Shown in pieces: positions 51,430 to 61,121 of a stretch of DNA of 64,000 bases. The notes under the pieces were generated by a model. That model worked only from the letters and a program-made list of their open reading frames with translations, had not been told where the DNA came from and did no database searches. Location of the stretch: positions 154,464 through 218,463 of the forward strand of contig JAIUOE010000006.1 of the NCBI GenBank assembly GCA_020161395.1. The letters run 5' to 3'. A program made the position numbers and the translations under genes. How positions within the stretch are numbered: position 1 is the first letter of the stretch; each line of letters opens with the position of its first letter. This DNA is from Bacteroidota bacterium (lineage in GTDB: Bacteria; Bacteroidota; Ignavibacteria; Ignavibacteriales; Ignavibacteriaceae).

Positions 51430-52401
51430 ATGAAAAAAATAATGATCGTTTTTACCGGCGGGACCATATCAATGAAAGTTGATGCGGAAACAGGCGGTGC
51501 AGTTCCACATCTTACCGGTGGAGATATTATTGAAATGATTCCCGAACTGGGCTCTTTGGCAGAGATCGATTTTTACGATTTCGGGAAATATCCGGGTCCT
51601 CACATGACTCCCGAACTGATGTTTGAACTTGCACTTACTGTGCAGGGGATGATCGATGACGAGAATTTCGATGGTATCATCATCACTCATGGAACCGATA
51701 CACTTGAGGAAACGGCATATTTTCTCGATCTTTATCTTGAGACACACATTCCTGTTGTTCTTACAGGTTCAATGAAGAACAGTTCCGATCCCGACTGGGA
51801 TGGACCTCAAAATCTGATTGATTCCATTTATACTTGTTTGAACAGAAACAGTCGTGACATGGGGGTTCTTGTATGTTTAAATGGTGAAATCAATGCCGCA
51901 AGCGAGGTGACCAAAACGCATACGGAAGATAAAGAGACATTTGCATCACTCGATTTTGGCAGTCTCGGTTTTGTTGACAGAGGAAGGGTGATTTTTAACC
52001 GGACACCAAGAAGGCTTGAGACGATAAAGACAGGGAAAATTAATTCCAATGTTGATTTATTGAAGTGTTATGCCGGTATGGATGCCAGGTTTTTCAGATA
52101 TTCAGCCGACAGCGGTGTTGACGGACTGGTAGTGGAAGCTTTGGGAGTGGGGAATGTACCTCCGGCTGTATTTGAGGGAATCGAATATCTTCTTGAGAAG
52201 GGGATACCGGTTGTTCTTGTTTCCCGATGTCCTGCAGGTGAAACGGATGATGTTTACAGTTATCCGGGAGCGGGGAAGTGGCTGCGGGAGGCAGGAGTAA
52301 TATTTGCAGAGTATCTAAACGGTCAGAAGGCAAGGATTAAGCTTATCCTTGCCCTAGGAAAAACCGGTGACCATTCTGAACTGGAGAAAATTTTTTATTG
52401 A
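51430..52401 (+). CDS. L-asparaginase (type I-like, cytoplasmic)
   Basis: 323 residues. First active-site threonine Thr12 in VFTGGTIS, second triad Thr89-Asp90 in ITHGTDTLEETAYF, and VVLTGSMKNSSDPDWDG with the catalytic lysine. There is no signal peptide, which fits the cytoplasmic, low-affinity type. It hydrolyses asparagine to aspartate and ammonia. The 3' end overlaps the convergent sbcC gene by 7 nt, with no room for a separate terminator. Confidence 0.95.
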   Translation: MKKIMIVFTGGTISMKVDAETGGAVPHLTGGDIIEMIPELGSLAEIDFYDFGKYPGPHMTPELMFELALTVQGMIDDENFDGIIITHGTDTLEETAYFLDLYLETHIPVVLTGSMKNSSDPDWDGPQNLIDSIYTCLNRNSRDMGVLVCLNGEINAASEVTKTHTEDKETFASLDFGSLGFVDRGRVIFNRTPRRLETIKTGKINSNVDLLKCYAGMDARFFRYSADSGVDGLVVEALGVGNVPPAVFEGIEYLLEKGIPVVLVSRCPAGETDDVYSYPGAGKWLREAGVIFAEYLNGQKARIKLILALGKTGDHSELEKIFY

Positions 52402-54827
52402 GATGAAGAGGCAAATTTGCAGTCAATTGCGCTGTACAACCCTTTCTTCGAAATAATCATTTTATTTGGAAAGGCCTCTTCGACATCCTGGTTGTGGGCT
52501 ACAATAAATACCTGTTTAAACCAGTCGGAAATTTTCGAAAGGGCAAACATCAAATCCGCTCTTCTGCCTTCATCCTGTGATCCAAAAACCTCGTCAAGTG
52601 CAAGGAATCCCATGTTGCCGGCACCACTCATGTTAATTATGTGACGGCTGACAGCAATTCTGAGGCAGACAGCGGCGAGGTCTTTTTCACCACCCGATAG
52701 AGTCTCAATTAGTGCCTCCTTGTCATCCCTCATGACTTTGATATCGTAGTTTTCAGTATCAATGTGCAATCCATTGTATCTTTCCTTTGTAATTTCTACA
52801 AAAAGTCTGTTGGCTTCCTGAGAAATCTTGGGAATTGCTTCCGAGGTTATTCTCGCCTTAAAATTATCGATAATTTCCTTGAAGATTTTATATTTCTCAA
52901 CTCCGGTCCGAAGTTGTTCGAAAGAACCTTTCCGCTCGTCATTTTCATGTAATGCTGCTTCTGCGGATGAAACCTCACTTTTTATCGTATTGAGTTCCAA
53001 TTCAGCCTTGTGTGCAGCACCCACCAGATCAAGGTGCTCCTGCTGTTTCTGTTTCAGCAAAGAATCTGCTGTGGTAAGTTCATCCACATTAAAATTCAGT
53101 TCGACTAAATTGTTCTGTTTAGTCGAGAGCTTCTCCTTCGATTCATTGAGGGTTGCGGTGTAGTCAGAAAGATGTTTCTCCTGAGCAGGCAGGGTACCAA
53201 TTTCACCAAGCATTTTCTGGTATTCATCATTCTTTATTTCGGCTGATTTTACCTCCTCTCCGAGAATTGTGAAAGCTTCTTTGTCAAAATCTCTTGGACC
53301 TACTGCACTCAAATCCCGTTCTGCAGACGATATTTTGGCAATTGTTTTTTCACGATTTCCAGACAGAGTTGTCAACTGTGCCCTGTCGTTTTCGAGTTTC
53401 ACGATGGTTTTGCCCAAGTCAGCAATTTCGTCCTGAAGTTTTTTTACTTCTGCCCGTTTCTCCGACAGATTCTTTTTAACTTGGGATTCTCTCTCACCGA
53501 TCTCTGCGATCAACGCATTAAGCTCAGCAATTTCGGCTTTGTATTTTTTTATGAGTACCGGTTTTTGTGTGCCGAGCTCTCTTTCACACTCGGGGCATGT
53601 ACCTGCTGCATCAAGTCCTTCGACATGCTTTAATCGCTTAATTGTCTGCTTAAGGCGTGCATCATATCCGGCAATTTCCTTCCCGAGATCGAGAGCATTG
53701 GCATTTAAGAGACTCTCTTCTCTTTCGAACCCCTCCTTAATCACAGTTTTCAGTTGCAGGTCATTTGGTGCATTCTCCATGGTCGCGATTGTGGCAGAGA
53801 GTCTTGCAATCTGTTCCTCGATGCTGGCGAGTTCGGTTTCCGCTTTGGTTTTATTAGAAAAGATGCTCCCATAGAGGGCTGCATTTTCCTTTTTTGTTTG
53901 CATTTCTGCCTGTTGCGTCTTCAGTTTATGAAGCAGTTCGACTATGGGTGAAAGTCTTTCTGCCTCTAATTCGAGGGTTATCAAACGGGAAATCTCGGTT
54001 TCGGTTGAAGAAATTGATTCTTCTGTTTTCGAGATGGCGGTCTTTATAGTCGCAATTTCTTTTTCAAGCTCATTATGTTTTTCCTGCAGTATACGGAGTC
54101 CGTCAACCTTTCGTTGCTGTAATCCTTTTTCAGTTAATTTTGCATCAACAGATTGTTTAAGTTGATTGTGCTCTTGGGTAAGCGCCGCAAGCTCGTTTTT
54201 CTTTTCCTGTATCAGCTCATTAAGATCAGCGATTCTTTGATCATCCAGAAGGAGACTTGCAGCCGCTTCCATCTCATATTTGAGTGTTTTTAGTTTATTG
54301 CCGGCAGTTTTACTGATAGCATCAAGTCTGTCGAAACCGAGCATTTTTCTGATCTCTATTACTCTTTCAGCTGGTGTGGATGCAAGAAGCCCTGCGGTTT
54401 CCTTTTGCTTCGCAAAGAAGGAGTTTACAAAGCTGTCTTTATCAAGCTTGATTATTTTGTAGAGCTCTTTGGCTACCTCGGTGGCGTTCTCAGCCAGGGC
54501 TACGATGTTTTGTTGATCCACCCTGTACAAGCCAACTTTTGTTGTTTGAGCAACCCCCCTCAAAGCTCTTTTTACAACATATTCTTTATTTCTTTCGATA
54601 AACTCAAGTTCAACTTCCACAGGTTCGGAAGCAGGGGCGTTATCATTTTTGAGTTGGGACAAATTAACACCCTTCAGAGGTCCGAAAAGTGCGAATGAGA
54701 TGGCATCGAATACAGTCGACTTCCCGGCACCATTTCTACCAACGAGACCGGTAAGTCCAGTCGGGAAATTGATGATTTCGTCTTTGTACTGCTTAAAATT
54801 TTTCAGTTTTAATTTATTGATTAGCAT
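52395..54827 (-). CDS. sbcC: SbcC/Rad50-like DNA repair ATPase
   Basis: 810 residues from the ATG at 54827, preferred over an in-frame start 87 nt upstream because MLINKLKLKNFKQY is the conserved Rad50/SbcC opening and AGGTGG precedes it. Walker A GRNGAGKST (about 37-45), long coiled coils (about 150-390 and 440-650), zinc hook Cys-Pro-Glu-Cys in AGTCPECERELG near residue 415, signature LSGGEKDLAAVCLRIAVSR and Walker B FLALDEVFGSQDE. With SbcD it forms the nuclease complex that cleaves hairpins and protein-blocked DNA ends. Its start lies 14 nt inside the sbcD gene. Confidence 0.95.
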   Translation of the reverse strand: MLINKLKLKNFKQYKDEIINFPTGLTGLVGRNGAGKSTVFDAISFALFGPLKGVNLSQLKNDNAPASEPVEVELEFIERNKEYVVKRALRGVAQTTKVGLYRVDQQNIVALAENATEVAKELYKIIKLDKDSFVNSFFAKQKETAGLLASTPAERVIEIRKMLGFDRLDAISKTAGNKLKTLKYEMEAAASLLLDDQRIADLNELIQEKKNELAALTQEHNQLKQSVDAKLTEKGLQQRKVDGLRILQEKHNELEKEIATIKTAISKTEESISSTETEISRLITLELEAERLSPIVELLHKLKTQQAEMQTKKENAALYGSIFSNKTKAETELASIEEQIARLSATIATMENAPNDLQLKTVIKEGFEREESLLNANALDLGKEIAGYDARLKQTIKRLKHVEGLDAAGTCPECERELGTQKPVLIKKYKAEIAELNALIAEIGERESQVKKNLSEKRAEVKKLQDEIADLGKTIVKLENDRAQLTTLSGNREKTIAKISSAERDLSAVGPRDFDKEAFTILGEEVKSAEIKNDEYQKMLGEIGTLPAQEKHLSDYTATLNESKEKLSTKQNNLVELNFNVDELTTADSLLKQKQQEHLDLVGAAHKAELELNTIKSEVSSAEAALHENDERKGSFEQLRTGVEKYKIFKEIIDNFKARITSEAIPKISQEANRLFVEITKERYNGLHIDTENYDIKVMRDDKEALIETLSGGEKDLAAVCLRIAVSRHIINMSGAGNMGFLALDEVFGSQDEGRRADLMFALSKISDWFKQVFIVAHNQDVEEAFPNKMIISKKGLYSAIDCKFASSSQ

Positions 54828-55962
54828 TATTGTCCACCTGTAATAAGTCATCAAAAAGTTGAGTTGCTTCTTCTCTAAATTTGTTAAAATCTTCGGGATC
54901 AGGGAATCCCGCACGGATATCTCCGATCAATCTTTCAAGAAGGGATTCGCCTCCGGACTCGAATTCTATCGGTTCTTCCCCTTTTTTCCTTTTAATTAAT
55001 CTGAGTACGAGGCATTTCCCCGTCAGTTCTTCGATGTTTTCTCTCATAAAATCAAATGACTGGTTATCTCGTAAATCTTCAAGTATTACCTTGACAATCG
55101 CTTCGGAGAGGTCATCCCTGTTTACAGCTTTGGTGATTTCACCTGTAATCTCCTCAGTGGATTTCGTATCGCAATTTTTAACGGTGATGTTCAGATACCG
55201 TCTCGTTTCAATCTTCACGAATCTTATTTCGGGAACTTTGCCGTTCAGAGTTACCTCAACGAAACCTTTGTCGTGGTCTGCTTCGCCGGCATTTATTCGC
55301 TCAGTTGAACCTGAGTAGCAGACATTACCGTAGTTTTTCATGTGGTTAAAGCGATGCCAGTGACCGAGAGCGACATAGTCAAAATCTTTCAGTATTTCAA
55401 GCCGGTCAGCGGGGAAAAGACCTCCACCGGGTTCCTCTTCCTTGTAGATTGAAACCGGCATTGAAAGGTGCATCATAAGAATATTAGGTTTCGAAGTGTC
55501 GGTGACAGAGATTTTTTGAATCTCTTCGTTATGGTCACTGTCAAAAGTGATGTGCGGGAGTGCATGCAGGATGAAATCGCCGCAGTCCAGAGTGGAATAT
55601 TTCTGGTCGTAGAAGATTTTGCACCCGTCAAACATATTATACAGGGCATGTATCGCCTGTGTATCCTCTGATCTTGGGAGATCATGATTCCCGGCTATCA
55701 TGTAAAATGGAATTCCGGCATCGGATAACCGTTTGAATTGTCTGCCTGCTTCGACCATTGCCTTGTTGTAAGGTGAAGGGCGGTGAAAAAAGTCCCCTGT
55801 GTGGATTACAAAGTCCGGTTTTGTGGCCAGTGCATGGTCAACGACAGCCGCTACAGCTTTATAAGCATCCGCTTCTCTTTCCTTTAGAACAGCCTGGTCG
55901 TCGGAGGAATAATCAATAAACCCCAGGTGCGAATCTGAAAAATGCATGAACCTTAATGACAT
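54814..55962 (-). CDS. sbcD: SbcD/Mre11-like exonuclease
   Basis: 382 residues. The metallophosphoesterase motifs are FSDSHLG (Asp10, His12), HTGDFFHRP, AGNHDLPRS, MMHLSMPV and ALGHWHRFNHM, in the usual order of Mre11/SbcD. The C-terminal capping domain (about 265-380) has an acidic helical end. Translation is coupled to sbcC by overlap. Together they process double-strand breaks and palindromic hairpins, which may matter in a genome with many inverted repeats. Confidence 0.95.
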   Translation of the reverse strand: MSLRFMHFSDSHLGFIDYSSDDQAVLKEREADAYKAVAAVVDHALATKPDFVIHTGDFFHRPSPYNKAMVEAGRQFKRLSDAGIPFYMIAGNHDLPRSEDTQAIHALYNMFDGCKIFYDQKYSTLDCGDFILHALPHITFDSDHNEEIQKISVTDTSKPNILMMHLSMPVSIYKEEEPGGGLFPADRLEILKDFDYVALGHWHRFNHMKNYGNVCYSGSTERINAGEADHDKGFVEVTLNGKVPEIRFVKIETRRYLNITVKNCDTKSTEEITGEITKAVNRDDLSEAIVKVILEDLRDNQSFDFMRENIEELTGKCLVLRLIKRKKGEEPIEFESGGESLLERLIGDIRAGFPDPEDFNKFREEATQLFDDLLQVDNNANQ

Positions 55963-56126
55963 TTATTTTGCCTTTTTTTGTTATTATCAATCACTACCAG
56001 GATAGAGAAGAAATTTTACCGTTTTTCCAAAATAAAGTTAAGAAAAATTCATATCACATCCTTTTTTCTCTTTTTTTTGTATTTTTAAGGCTGATATTTA
56101 ATAAAAATTAATCTATTCATCTATTG

Positions 56127-56159
56127 TCAGCTAAAAAAGAGATTGAACTTTTTTGCTGA
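56127..56159 (+). promoter_or_regulatory. Leader hairpin upstream of the GH57-like gene
   Basis: TCAGCTAAAAAAG-AGATTGAA-CTTTTTTGCTGA: a 12-bp stem with one bulged T. It lies in the untranslated leader, 27 nt before the start codon. It resembles a terminator in the leader (T6 in the right arm) and could be an attenuator. Confidence 0.4.
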
Positions 56160-56185
56160 GCTTAACAATCCACAGGTAGTTAGTT

Positions 56186-59100
56186 ATGTTTAAGACAAAC
56201 CTAAAAAGCTCTTTATGGTTATCTTTGGTTCTGATTCTACTCTTAGGCACTAATGGGAATGCACAAAATGAGAATAATAAACCCCAGGTAAATCCACCGA
56301 TCTATATTGCATTTCTTTGGCACATGCACCAGCCAATTTATTGGCCCTATGAAAGTGTCGTCCAAACCGATGCAAATGGTCGCTATCCCTTCTCGGTTAC
56401 AGATATTCACAATCAGAGGATTGGACCCTACACTTCCTGGCCCAAAAACGCAGTTCAAAAGGGAATTGCTGCCAATATGCCTCATTTTGGTGCACAGGTT
56501 AGCTTCTCAGGGTCACTCATTGAAAATCTGAACGCACTCGAAGCAAACGGTAACGGAAATTTTTCAAACTGGAAATCGAGTTGGAATTTCATCAAAAACC
56601 AAACCACTTCTCTTGGTAATCCAAGGCTGGACATGGTTGGTTTTGGCTATTTCCATCCCCTGATGGGCTTGATTGACTACAAAGACATAAGAAAACAACT
56701 CCAGTGGCACAAAACAATTTTTTCGCAAAACTTCCCCGGAGGTTACTCCAAAGGTATCTTTCCGCCAGAGAATGCTTTTGTGAACAGGATGATTCCAGCT
56801 CTGGCGGATGAGGGATTGAACTGGGTGCTGGTTGACAATGTCCACTTTGACCGCACCGCTCAGGGGTATCCTTTCAATACAGGTGGAAACATCTATGAGC
56901 CAAACAAAGCTGATGTTCTGAATGCAAACCCGAATGACTGGCTGGCACTTCAGAATATCTGGGCGCCTACAAAAGTATCTGCTGCATGGGGGCACAGGCC
57001 TCATTTCGTCGAGTATGTTGACCCATCAACAGGACAAAAATCGAGAATTATAGCCGTACCCGCCTCCCGGTATCTCGGAAATGAAGACGGAAGAGGCGGA
57101 TTTGGCGCTTTGAATTACGAGTCGGTCATGAGTCAGTTTGAACAGTATAATACCGATCCGACAAAACCGATTCTGATCGTCCTTCACCATGACGGTGACA
57201 ACTACGGCGGTGGAACCGATTCATATTATGGCTCAAATTTCCAGAATTTTGTTAACTGGCTTCAGGCTAATCCTTCCAGATTCGTTTGCACCACAATCGA
57301 AGATTATCTTGAGATGTTCCCGCCCGATCAGAATGCACCAATTCATGTAGAATCGGGAAGCTGGTCAGGTGCAGACAACGGTGATCCGGAATTCAAAAAA
57401 TGGCTCGGCGATCCCGGAACTGACGGTTACAGTCCCGACATAAACAGTTGGGGAGTTCTCACTGCCGCTCAAAATCATGTTGCGATGGCAGACAATGTGA
57501 ATCCGAATGCAACCAACACCCTGAATGCCTGGAAATACCTTCTGGTTAGTGAGGCATCGGATTACTGGTACTGGGATGGCTCACTGGGCGGTATTTGGGA
57601 TTCAAATCCCACCCGCGGTGCCAATCAGGCAGTGAATTTTGCGAATTCTGTTATTGCCGGTGCACAGGACAACACACCTCCTACCGTATTTATTCCTCAG
57701 AGAGAACCATATAATCCGGGTGCAACAGAGTGGAACCAGCAACAGCCGTCAGATTTCAAAGTATGGACTTATGCCTATGATGTAAAAGGCTTAAAGTCGG
57801 TTAAACTTTATTACCGTCAGGACCTCGATGGTGTCAACTCGCCCTTAACTACCGATAACGAAACCTATGCTGGTGGTGCGGAAGTTGGAACCTGGACTGT
57901 AGTGGATATGCCGGGAACCACAAAGATATCCCTCACAAATCCTCAGCCTGTTGTGAAAGCAAAGGAATATTCGGCAACCATAGCAGGCTTGTCAAATAAA
58001 CTGGTTGACTATTATGTGGAAGCAATAGACAGCAACAATAATGTAAAAAGCACAGCCATCCAGCATGTCTGGGTGGGCGCATACACTCCCGGCGGTGGCG
58101 GTGGTACAGGCGTAAGTACTGTTACCTGGATGCCTTCCGCACCAACCAAAAACGACACTATCACTGTAACCATTACCAAAGCGGTTCAGGGAGCAAAACT
58201 GCACTGGGGTGTGAACCCTCAGGGCTCGAACTGGACAACTCCTAATCAGGCTTACTGGCCTGCAGGAACCACACTTTTTGGCGGATCAGGTCCTGCAGTC
58301 GAGACTGTCATGTCAGGACCATCGACCGACAGTTTGCTGACAATAAAAATCGGACCATTTAACAATTCCGCACAGACTGTTGACGGAGTTGCATTTGTAA
58401 TTCATTACAACGACAACACCTGGAACAACAACAACGGTCAGGATTTCAAAATTAATTTCGGTGGTGGAAGTGGCGGCAGCAACTTTGTAATGGACGGCAC
58501 CCTCGACCAGCAGGCTGTGAGCGTTGGTTCGAACAATGGAGCAAATCTCTACCTTGGCTGGAACAACGGCAACCTGTATGTAGCAACTCAGGCAGCTCCG
58601 ACGCAAGGTAAAGATGTCTTCATCCTGATTACAGATTCACTCAGAAATCCCGTTCCCGCAATGTGGGCAAAGGGTGGAACTGTCCCCGGATGGTCCCTTT
58701 TCCTTGCAAACGAAAGTACAAACAACTACACTGCATGGTTTGATGCTTCATCAAATCCGGGTAAAGCCACGGGTCAGACACTTGAGGGTCTTGTAAATGT
58801 TCAGGCGGAATTTGGATATACTCCCTCAAAGCTTTACATAGCAGTACTTCAATACGGCACTCAGGATGCAGGTGCACTTCAAAATCAGGTTCCTGCCGGT
58901 AATGGCAACGGAAATGTTGAAGGCGTTGAACTTTATCAGTTTGACTACACCCTCACGAGTGTAAAAGAGATAAATCTCAGTTCTCTTTCTCCCGAAAACT
59001 ATAAGTTGGGACAGAACTACCCGAATCCGTTCAATCCTTCAACCAATCTTCAGTATTCGGTTAAGGAAGCCGGCAAGGTAAACATTACAGTTTACGATGT

Positions 59101-59257
59101 TTTGGGCAGAGTTGTTACAACCCTGGTTGATGAATTCAAACCTGCGGGTACTTATGAAGTTAAGTTCGATGCGGGTAAACTTGGGAGCGGTGTCTATTTT
59201 TACACGATGACCGTGAATAACTTCAGAGAAACCCGTAAAATGATTTTGAATAAATAA
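56186..59257 (+). CDS. Secreted GH57-like glycoside hydrolase with T9SS sorting domain
   Basis: 1023 residues: signal peptide (about 1-30), a GH57-type catalytic barrel (about 35-490) with FLWHMHQPIYW (His-Gln-Pro of conserved region 1), GIFPPENAF with candidate nucleophile Glu195, and LHHDGDNYGGG (333-343) as a candidate acid/base region. A fibronectin-like domain (about 500-640), a starch-binding-like domain (about 650-755; VTWMPSAPTKNDTITVTITK) and a further beta domain (760-930) follow, ending in a T9SS sorting domain (LGQNYPNPFNPSTNLQYSV, GSGVYFYTM). It probably degrades alpha-glucans at the cell surface. Exact catalytic residues should be regarded as provisional. Confidence 0.88.
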   Translation: MFKTNLKSSLWLSLVLILLLGTNGNAQNENNKPQVNPPIYIAFLWHMHQPIYWPYESVVQTDANGRYPFSVTDIHNQRIGPYTSWPKNAVQKGIAANMPHFGAQVSFSGSLIENLNALEANGNGNFSNWKSSWNFIKNQTTSLGNPRLDMVGFGYFHPLMGLIDYKDIRKQLQWHKTIFSQNFPGGYSKGIFPPENAFVNRMIPALADEGLNWVLVDNVHFDRTAQGYPFNTGGNIYEPNKADVLNANPNDWLALQNIWAPTKVSAAWGHRPHFVEYVDPSTGQKSRIIAVPASRYLGNEDGRGGFGALNYESVMSQFEQYNTDPTKPILIVLHHDGDNYGGGTDSYYGSNFQNFVNWLQANPSRFVCTTIEDYLEMFPPDQNAPIHVESGSWSGADNGDPEFKKWLGDPGTDGYSPDINSWGVLTAAQNHVAMADNVNPNATNTLNAWKYLLVSEASDYWYWDGSLGGIWDSNPTRGANQAVNFANSVIAGAQDNTPPTVFIPQREPYNPGATEWNQQQPSDFKVWTYAYDVKGLKSVKLYYRQDLDGVNSPLTTDNETYAGGAEVGTWTVVDMPGTTKISLTNPQPVVKAKEYSATIAGLSNKLVDYYVEAIDSNNNVKSTAIQHVWVGAYTPGGGGGTGVSTVTWMPSAPTKNDTITVTITKAVQGAKLHWGVNPQGSNWTTPNQAYWPAGTTLFGGSGPAVETVMSGPSTDSLLTIKIGPFNNSAQTVDGVAFVIHYNDNTWNNNNGQDFKINFGGGSGGSNFVMDGTLDQQAVSVGSNNGANLYLGWNNGNLYVATQAAPTQGKDVFILITDSLRNPVPAMWAKGGTVPGWSLFLANESTNNYTAWFDASSNPGKATGQTLEGLVNVQAEFGYTPSKLYIAVLQYGTQDAGALQNQVPAGNGNGNVEGVELYQFDYTLTSVKEINLSSLSPENYKLGQNYPNPFNPSTNLQYSVKEAGKVNITVYDVLGRVVTTLVDEFKPAGTYEVKFDAGKLGSGVYFYTMTVNNFRETRKMILNK

Positions 59258-59559
59258 GTTTTAGTTATGAGTTATTAATTATGAGTTATGAGTTTGTCAA
59301 AGAATAGTCATGGAATGCAAAGAGAATGGTTCCACGGATATCACGGATTTTTCACGGATACCGCAGATATTTTAAAAGATTCTCTGTGCTCTCTGTGTGC
59401 TCTGTGGTTTTATCGCGATATTGACAGAAAATATCTTTTAGCTCAACTTGAAAAAAAATATCATGAAATATATGATGTTAGATAAAATGACAGTAAATTT
59501 AAAAGCGGAATTGTAATAATTTTGCGACACAAATTCCAACTATATAAACCGGATTAAAA
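59258..59559 (+). repeat. Intergenic heptamer tract and ACGGAT / CTCTGTG low-complexity repeats
   Basis: Directly after the stop: GTTTTAGTTATGAGTTATTA then ATTATGAGTTATGAG, a 7-bp tandem tract in sense orientation. Further right: TCCACGGATATCACGGAT, TTTCACGGATACCGCAGAT (59333-59368) and TTCTCTGTGCTCTCTGTGTG then CTCTGTGG (59380-59407). A 65-codon open frame across this region is composed of the repeats and is not called a gene. The promoter of the downstream sugar operon must be near 59480-59540. Confidence 0.7.
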
Positions 59560-60534
59560 ATGGATTACAGTCAAATAAAGCTTGCCGTATTAGGGGTAGG
59601 TAACTGGGGTAAAAATCATTTAAAAACAGCAGCGTCTTTACTTCCCCATGAGAATATAACAGTATATGATCCGGGTCTTAAAACCCGCGCAACAGTATCA
59701 GCAATCTCGGACAAAATCAGAGTTGTTGATACACTCGAAGAGATACTTAACGATGAAACGATAACTGCTGCAATAGTAGCCACACCCGCACAAACCCACT
59801 ATTTTGTTGCCAAGGGCCTCCTCGAAGCAGGAAAGCATGTCCTTGTAGAAAAACCAATCACCCTTTATTCAAAAGAAGCAGAAAACCTTGTCCACATAGC
59901 TGCGAAAAACAATGTCAGGCTGATGGTTGGTCATGTTTTATTGTATCATGAGGCCGTAAAACACATTAAAAATGCTGTCGGCAAGGAACTCGGAGAACTT
60001 CAGTACATTTACAGCAACCGTCTTAACCTTGGCAAAATTCGCTCGGAAGAGAATGCTCTGTGGAGTTTTGCGCCTCACGATATCGCAATTATCCAGTTTA
60101 TTATCGGTACGAACCCCGTAAATGTGTATGCACAGGGTTCAGCGGTTATACAACCCAACATCGAAGATTCCACGGTTACATTTCTGAAATATCCCGGTAA
60201 CATATCAGTCCACATTTTCGTGAGCTGGCTCCACCCCTTTAAAGAGCAGAGACTGGTTGTTATCGGAAGTGAAGGGATGTTTGTCTTTGAAGACAGTCTT
60301 CCTGACAACAAATTGAAATTCTATAAAAAAGGATTTAAAAAAGTAAACGGTCAACTTGAGGCTTTTGATCAGTCTTTTGAAGTTGTCCAATATGAAAACA
60401 AGCCGCCCCTTGCGGAAGAACAGAAACATTTCTACGAGTGTGTGTTAACAGGCAAAACCCCTTTCTCGGATGGAGTCCATGCACTTGAAGTATTAAAAAT
60501 TCTTGAACAAGCTCAAGAAAGGTTATCAGAATGA
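59560..60534 (+). CDS. Gfo/Idh/MocA oxidoreductase (WbpB/WlbA-like)
   Basis: 324 residues. Rossmann motif [13 protein letters not shown] (8-20), EKP (97-99) in [11 protein letters not shown], and a C-terminal beta-sheet domain with [20 protein letters not shown] followed by D, in which the H-D pair is typical of WbpB/WlbA-type UDP-N-acetylglucosaminuronate 3-dehydrogenases. It would oxidise C3 of a UDP-sugar acid, giving the substrate of the aminotransferase at the end of this three-gene operon. Overlaps the acyltransferase gene by 4 nt. Confidence 0.92.
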   Translation: MDYSQIKLAVLGVGNWGKNHLKTAASLLPHENITVYDPGLKTRATVSAISDKIRVVDTLEEILNDETITAAIVATPAQTHYFVAKGLLEAGKHVLVEKPITLYSKEAENLVHIAAKNNVRLMVGHVLLYHEAVKHIKNAVGKELGELQYIYSNRLNLGKIRSEENALWSFAPHDIAIIQFIIGTNPVNVYAQGSAVIQPNIEDSTVTFLKYPGNISVHIFVSWLHPFKEQRLVVIGSEGMFVFEDSLPDNKLKFYKKGFKKVNGQLEAFDQSFEVVQYENKPPLAEEQKHFYECVLTGKTPFSDGVHALEVLKILEQAQERLSE

Positions 60535-61121
60535 GTGAAGAAAAAAACTACTATGTAGATAAACACGCCGTGGTTGATGATGGCGTTGAAATTGGCGAAG
60601 GCACAAAGATTTGGCATTTCGCTCATGTACAGTCCGGCTCAAAACTTGGCAAAAAAGTTATCTGCGGACAGAATGTGAACATCGGAAACAATGTGACCAT
60701 CGGTAATTATGTAAAAATCCAGAATAATGTATCTGTCTATGAGGGTGTTACGCTTGAAGACTATGTTTTCTGTGGTCCCTCAATGGTGTTTACAAATATT
60801 CTCGATCCACGAAGCAAATACCCGCAGGTTGGAGCAGCATATTACATTAAGACTCTGGTAAAAGAAGGTGCTTCTCTTGGCGCCAATTCCACAATAGTTT
60901 GCGGACATACCATCGGCAGATTTGCATTTGTAGGTGCGGGAAGTGTAGTAACAAAAGATGTTCCTGATTTCGCGCTGGTTGTTGGTAATCCGGCAAGAAT
61001 TATCGGATGGATGAGCGAAGCGGGAGTCCGCCTCAAATTTGATGAAAACGGCGAGGCTTTCTGCGAAAAATCGGGTAAAAAATATAAATTTGAAAACGAC
61101 AGAGTGAAAGAAGTAGAATAA
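60531..61121 (+). CDS. Left-handed beta-helix N-acetyltransferase (WbpD/WlbB-like)
   Basis: 196 residues. Hexapeptide repeats ([56 protein letters not shown]) form a left-handed beta-helix, with an insertion and catalytic-type region at [10 protein letters not shown] and a C-terminal [20 protein letters not shown] segment. The IWHFAHV opening is typical of WbpD/WlbB. It acetylates the 3-amino group of UDP-2-acetamido-3-amino-glucuronate. It sits between the dehydrogenase and the aminotransferase (overlap TAATG). Confidence 0.92.
   Translation: MSEEKNYYVDKHAVVDDGVEIGEGTKIWHFAHVQSGSKLGKKVICGQNVNIGNNVTIGNYVKIQNNVSVYEGVTLEDYVFCGPSMVFTNILDPRSKYPQVGAAYYIKTLVKEGASLGANSTIVCGHTIGRFAFVGAGSVVTKDVPDFALVVGNPARIIGWMSEAGVRLKFDENGEAFCEKSGKKYKFENDRVKEVE

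Noticed and set aside
54828..54914. 29-residue N-terminal extension of SbcC
   Set aside because: The conserved SbcC opening and a ribosome-binding site begin at 54827; the extension overlaps sbcD further.
59288..59485. 65-codon open frame after the GH57-like gene
   Set aside because: Its sequence is made of low-complexity intergenic repeats (ACGGAT, CTCTGTG); no ribosome-binding site.
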